Assembly (NCBI GenBank): GCA_963669285.2
Contig: CAXXSI010000004.1
Span: forward strand, 23,673-87,672
Source of the DNA: JAWKWH01 sp963669285
GTDB lineage: Bacteria; Pseudomonadota; Alphaproteobacteria; Rhizobiales; Rhizobiaceae
DNA: 64,000 nucleotides
Direction of reading: 5' to 3'
Shown in pieces: positions 60,670 through 64,000 of this stretch (its first letter is position 1; each line of letters starts with the position of its first letter). The notes below the pieces were generated by a model. That model was not told the DNA's origin. It did no database searches and saw only the letters and a program-made list of their open reading frames with translations. Position numbers and translations under genes: made by a program.

Positions 60670-61505
60670 TGCCGCAACCTCCGAAAATCTCGATCATCAC
60701 CGTTGTGTGGAATGACCGCGAGGGCGTGGCGAAAACCTTGGATTCTGTTAAAAATCAAACTTTTCGCCAATTTGAATATATTGTTGTGGACGGAGCGTCC
60801 AATGACGGTACCCGAGAACTTCTCGAGGAAACTAAAGGCCAGATTGATTGTCTGATCTCGGAACCCGACGGCGGGCTTTATGACGCCATGAACAAGGGCA
60901 CTGACCGAGCCACCGGGGATTGGGTATTGTATTTAAATGCTGGGGATGTTTTGGCTACCCCGCAGACGCTTGAGCAGGCAGTTGCATTATTTAACCAAAA
61001 CGAAACAGTGTACTTCGGACGAGCGGCTATAGAGTTTTCTACTGGTGGTGGGTGGGTCTACCCTCCACGATGCGTCTCGAGCGATACGTGCAAATTCTGG
61101 TTACGGAGAAACCTGCCAAATCATCAGGCAATGTTCTTTCCACGTAGGTTTTATGAAAACAACCGGTACCGGCTGGATTTGAAAATTTCTGCAGATTCAG
61201 ACTACAAAGAACGTGCTTTTGCAGCCGTGGGATTTACATTCTTGGATCAAGTTATCTGCCGGTTTGCATTGGGTGGAATTTCCTCTGAACGGACAATACG
61301 GTCGCAGATTAGGCAGGCTCGCGACCGATTTAACAGGTTGCCAGCGCCGCGAAAATATGCCGATTTACCTCTCAGCCTTGCCAAAGGTCTAATTCGGTAC
61401 GGTAGTAATCGATTAATTGGTAATGTTTCTCAATTTGTAATCCATGCAATTAAATCACGGGTAGATTGCGCCGTAATACATATACGATACTGGTTTGCGA
61501 AGTGA
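60669..61505 (+). CDS. Glycosyltransferase family 2
   Basis: 278 residues beginning with GTG at 60669 at the end of the FkbM remnant. Nucleotide-binding start ISIITVVWNDREGVAKTLDSVKNQTFRQFEYIVVDGASNDGT, then the DxD-like region GLYDAMNKGTDRATGDWVLYLNAGDVL, and LPNHQAMFFPR. These match WcaA/WcaE-like transferases of polysaccharide loci. Adds one sugar to the lipid-linked repeat unit on the cytoplasmic side. Its stop overlaps the GTG start of the polymerase gene. Confidence 0.9.
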   Translation: MPQPPKISIITVVWNDREGVAKTLDSVKNQTFRQFEYIVVDGASNDGTRELLEETKGQIDCLISEPDGGLYDAMNKGTDRATGDWVLYLNAGDVLATPQTLEQAVALFNQNETVYFGRAAIEFSTGGGWVYPPRCVSSDTCKFWLRRNLPNHQAMFFPRRFYENNRYRLDLKISADSDYKERAFAAVGFTFLDQVICRFALGGISSERTIRSQIRQARDRFNRLPAPRKYADLPLSLAKGLIRYGSNRLIGNVSQFVIHAIKSRVDCAVIHIRYWFAK

Positions 61506-62628
61506 CTATTGCTCGGTATCTTTGCTTTTTTCCATCAATAACCTTTGGCATAATAGAAGCAGAGGTATTTCCCTATGCCCTTCTATATTCAGTATTGCAT
61601 TTTTATCGAATAAATATAAAAGTATTTTGTATTTATATTCCTACTGCTTTTTTCGGCATTTTACGGTGTTTTCAATTCAAATCAGAGCAATATCTATGGG
61701 GAGTTATTGAGATCTTTACTCGCATACCTAAATCCACTGCTTATTTTCGCAGTTATATTGCGACTGCCAGAAAGCGAATATTCGAAGTTCCTATACGCTC
61801 TACGCCACGTTTTTATCTTTATGTGCGTATTGTCAATCGTCCAATTTTCCAATTTATTTGGTTTTCTCGATCCTGCATTGAAAGCTTTAGTACCGCGTTC
61901 TTCAGCGACGTCACTTGGTCATCGAGGCATCACTCTGCTGGCCACTGAACCCGCTCGGGCTAGTATTGAATTTATATTCATGTACCTTGTCGTGAGATTT
62001 TTTTGGCTTCCTAAGAATATTATAAACTATACAGATATTGCAATTGCAATTATTCTGGTTTTTGTTTTTAAGTCAGCGACATCAATGTTTATTTATGTCG
62101 CTTTTTTAAACGTTTTTTAACAGATTGTTGCTTTGGACAGCCGTGCCAATCACCATATACTTGATTGCCGAGAACGCGAGTTTCGTTTCTGGTCGGGCAG
62201 CGTATCTAATCACCAATTTATCTAATCTATCTTTTGGTGATGCTATTTTCTTTATTATCGACACATCGGGGAACCGGGTTATTTCCATAATTTCGGCGGT
62301 TCAATATGGTTTGTATTTCCCGTTTGGTGGCGGCATTGGGAATTGGAAGCAAACCTCGATCGAAGCCTTGTTCCTGACAGGTTTCGACTACTCAACGCTC
62401 AGATATTTTAACGCCGAGTGGAAAGAAGGTACGCTTTATTTCAGAGCTTCTGGATATATGATGAACCTAATGATGGATGTTGGAATTATTGGTGTTACGG
62501 CAGCCACAGCATTACTTATGTACTTAACAAAGTCATATCGAAAATATTCACGCAATAAATTCCACGTATTTTTGCTGTTTTTACTGAATGTTTTCTTCGT
62601 CGGGTCTGTTGGTACTCCTGTGGCGTGA
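61502..62628 (+). pseudogene. Wzy-like O-antigen/exopolysaccharide polymerase, two frameshifts
   Basis: GTG at 61502 overlaps the TGA of the upstream gene. The frame ARYLCFFPSITFGIIEAEVFPYALLYSVLHF... is hydrophobic and stops fitting at GGGG 61698-61701 (one extra G), continues RSLLAYLNPLLIFAVILRLPES... to SATSMFIYVAFLNVF, and breaks again in the six T at 62113-62118 (one extra T) before LLLWTAVPITIYLIAENASFVSGRAAYLI. After repair about 375 residues with ten or so transmembrane helices and a long periplasmic loop around GNWKQTSIEALFLTGFDYSTLRYFNAEWK. Typical Wzy with low sequence conservation; identification rests on topology and context. Confidence 0.65.
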
Positions 62629-62733
62629 TTGCTACAGCTATCATTCTCCGGCTCCCGAAGCCACATTTGGGAGGTACAATCGATTTGCCGATCCTTCGGC
62701 GGTCAAATATTAACTGCCATTTTGGAGACTAAA

Positions 62734-63582
62734 GTGGGTCAACAGCCGGATACCGACTTTTCGGGTTTGCACAGGGTGATTTCGATGATGGCAAAGGATC
62801 TAGACGATTTCTGCCGCGAACATTCGATCCAATATTATTTGATGGGGGGCACCGCGTTAGGGGCAATGCGGCATGGCGGATTCATCCCTTGGGACGATGA
62901 CTTCGATGTATTCATGGACCGCAGAAACTATGTGAAAATGCTTAAATGCGCTAGGGATCATCTGAATACCGAAAAATACTATTTGCAGGAGGAAGACACA
63001 CCTGAATGGCCACTATATTTTTCGAAAATCCGGCTGAACGGAACACTATACTTGGAAGAAAATGATATTGGGCGCAAGATGCATGAGGGGATATATATCG
63101 ACATTATGTGCCTCAACAGTGCATTCCGTGTGCGATCTCTACGATATTTCCAATATCTTTCCGCACGTATTTTGTCTGCGCAAGCTTTGTCGAATCGTGG
63201 TTACGCAACCAGGTCAAAGAAGAAGAAGATCGCATTGCTTCTGGCTCGCTGGTTCTGTCGAGGGCCTATTGTCGAGATTCTCAAATGGGTGGCGCGCGGT
63301 GCTAATCGTGAGTCCAGTCCGCTCGTGGGGCATTTTTTTGGGCGAGCACCGTTTCATGCCACATCTTTTGAACGAGCCTTTTTGGGGACTCCGCGTATCG
63401 TACCATTTGAGAATCTGCATTTGCCAGTGCCTGAACAGGTCGAACGCTACCTGACGATCCGATTTGGTCCCGATTTTATGAAACCCCCATCCGACGAAGT
63501 ACGTGCCTCCTTCCCATCGCATGCATTGGAAATCGACTTTGGCGATTGGAAGGAGCTGGCCCTTGACAAATCCGATGTCTGA
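62734..63582 (+). CDS. LicD family protein
   Basis: 282 residues from GTG at 62734 (GGAG six bases upstream); a longer frame to 62629 has no ribosome site. The LicD signature is obvious: YYLMGGTALGAMRHGGFIPWDDDFDVFM, with the DDDFD metal-binding acidic cluster, and LQEEDTPEWPLYFSKIRLNGT, IYIDIMCLNS. LicD proteins transfer phosphocholine or other phospho-groups to surface glycans. This would decorate the polysaccharide of this locus, possibly with a choline- or ethanolamine-like group. Confidence 0.88.
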   Translation: MGQQPDTDFSGLHRVISMMAKDLDDFCREHSIQYYLMGGTALGAMRHGGFIPWDDDFDVFMDRRNYVKMLKCARDHLNTEKYYLQEEDTPEWPLYFSKIRLNGTLYLEENDIGRKMHEGIYIDIMCLNSAFRVRSLRYFQYLSARILSAQALSNRGYATRSKKKKIALLLARWFCRGPIVEILKWVARGANRESSPLVGHFFGRAPFHATSFERAFLGTPRIVPFENLHLPVPEQVERYLTIRFGPDFMKPPSDEVRASFPSHALEIDFGDWKELALDKSDV

Positions 63583-63608
63583 GTTCTGATCAGGGGATAC
63601 CGTTAAAG

Positions 63609-64000
63609 TTGAAAAGCGAACGTGCCTGCCCACCATTTTCGGCAATGCTATGTCTCTATGCCAACAACAAAGCATCCGAGGTTGTTGCTGCGCTGGAAAG
63701 TGCATTTACCGAACAGACTTGCCCGCCAGCTGAGCTGGTTGTTGTTTTCGATGGCCCAGTTTCCTGACGATGTTAGAAGCGTGATTGAGGAATTCTCATC
63801 ACGAATACCGGTTAATCTCGTTAAGTTTTCACAGAACATGGGACACGGACCGGCAAGAGCAGCAGCGATCGAAAACAGCGCATACGATTGGATGGCGATT
63901 ATTGATTCAGATGACATTTCTTTACCAGATCGGTTTGAGACCTTACTCAATACCGTCGCCTCACATCCAGATTGCGCGGTCGTCGGAGGGGGACTGACCG
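63609..64000 (+). pseudogene. Glycosyltransferase family 2, N-terminal part, one frameshift, cut by window end
   Basis: TTG start at 63609: FSAMLCLYANNKASEVVAALESAFTEQTCPPAELVVVFDGPV, then TGA; one extra T at 63760-63762 shifts the frame, after which PDDVRSVIEEFSSRIPVNLVKFSQNMGHGPARAAAIENSAYDWMAIIDSDDISLPDRFETLL continues to the end of the window. IDSDD is the GT2 DxD motif. Relatives are the WfgS/EpsE-like family. It continues beyond base 64000. Confidence 0.75.

Noticed and set aside
1..64000. CRISPR arrays, rRNA and tRNA genes
   Set aside because: I looked for regularly spaced repeats and tRNA-like T-arms by eye and found none; a tRNA scan would be needed to exclude a tRNA at an island border.

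Overview
The window looks like a chromosomal segment of an alphaproteobacterium, most likely of the order Rhizobiales. This is inferred from protein style and gene neighbourhoods; there is no rRNA or other marker gene to prove it. The first 37 kb is GC-rich, densely coded and mostly metabolic. From about 37 kb to the end the base composition is visibly more AT-rich, and the content is accessory: a Fic protein, a subtilase, a mobilisation module, and a surface-polysaccharide locus with many broken genes.

1-7.1 kb: the end of a cysQ-like gene, a zeta-class GST (maleylacetoacetate isomerase type), an L,D-transpeptidase lipoprotein, a cytochrome P450, an operon of FAD oxidoreductase, alpha/beta hydrolase and ornithine-cyclodeaminase-family protein, and a dienelactone-hydrolase-like protein. 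7.1-27.4 kb: a large catabolic locus. It holds a CUT2 (ribose-type) ABC transporter, alcohol and aldehyde dehydrogenases, a GMC oxidoreductase, a flavodoxin-like protein, two aldo/keto reductases, acyl-CoA dehydrogenase, enoyl-CoA hydratase, MaoC dehydratase, CoA-transferase, an SDR, a DUF993 protein and a TIM-barrel isomerase. A TetR regulator sits at its end. Five copies of one palindrome (GTAACT-N4-AGTTAC) lie only in the intergenic regions that drive these transcription units, so the locus reads as one regulon. The substrate cannot be named: the set suggests import of a polar alcohol or sugar-like molecule, oxidation to an acid, CoA activation and a beta-oxidation-like route.

27.4-37 kb: a conserved hypothetical gene, a SnoaL-like secreted protein divergent from a LysR regulator, a BCCT transporter with a frameshift, and a CO-dehydrogenase/xanthine-dehydrogenase-type molybdenum hydroxylase (FAD, 2Fe-2S and Mo subunits plus a MoaD-like protein) whose large subunit has several single-base frame breaks. 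Small non-coding elements with terminal inverted repeats are scattered here. A ~265 bp element occurs twice, and a second type (TAGAG ends) occurs as two whole elements and one fragment. One of these truncates an EmrE-like gene.

37-51 kb: accessory island. Fic protein with its own inhibitory motif; a cytoplasmic-looking subtilase followed by a small protein that resembles the subtilase's N-terminal domain; an AlpA-like regulator; a truncated DUF11 surface protein; a 1.1 kb non-coding stretch with interleaved inverted repeats; then two VirD4/TraD/HerA-like ATPases, a secreted and a membrane protein of unknown function, a 52-residue basic protein and a replication-relaxation protein. 51-64 kb: polysaccharide locus headed by a NusG-like antiterminator and two tiny coupled ORFs, then VanZ, a dead nucleotide-sugar dehydrogenase, a 4-aminotransferase, a 4,6-dehydratase and an initiating sugar transferase (the logic of a 4-amino-6-deoxy-HexNAc first sugar). 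After these come a decayed IS3 element, a flippase, FkbM remnants, glycosyltransferases, a Wzy-like polymerase and LicD. Several of these genes carry one-base breaks in short homopolymers, either genuine decay or sequencing error.
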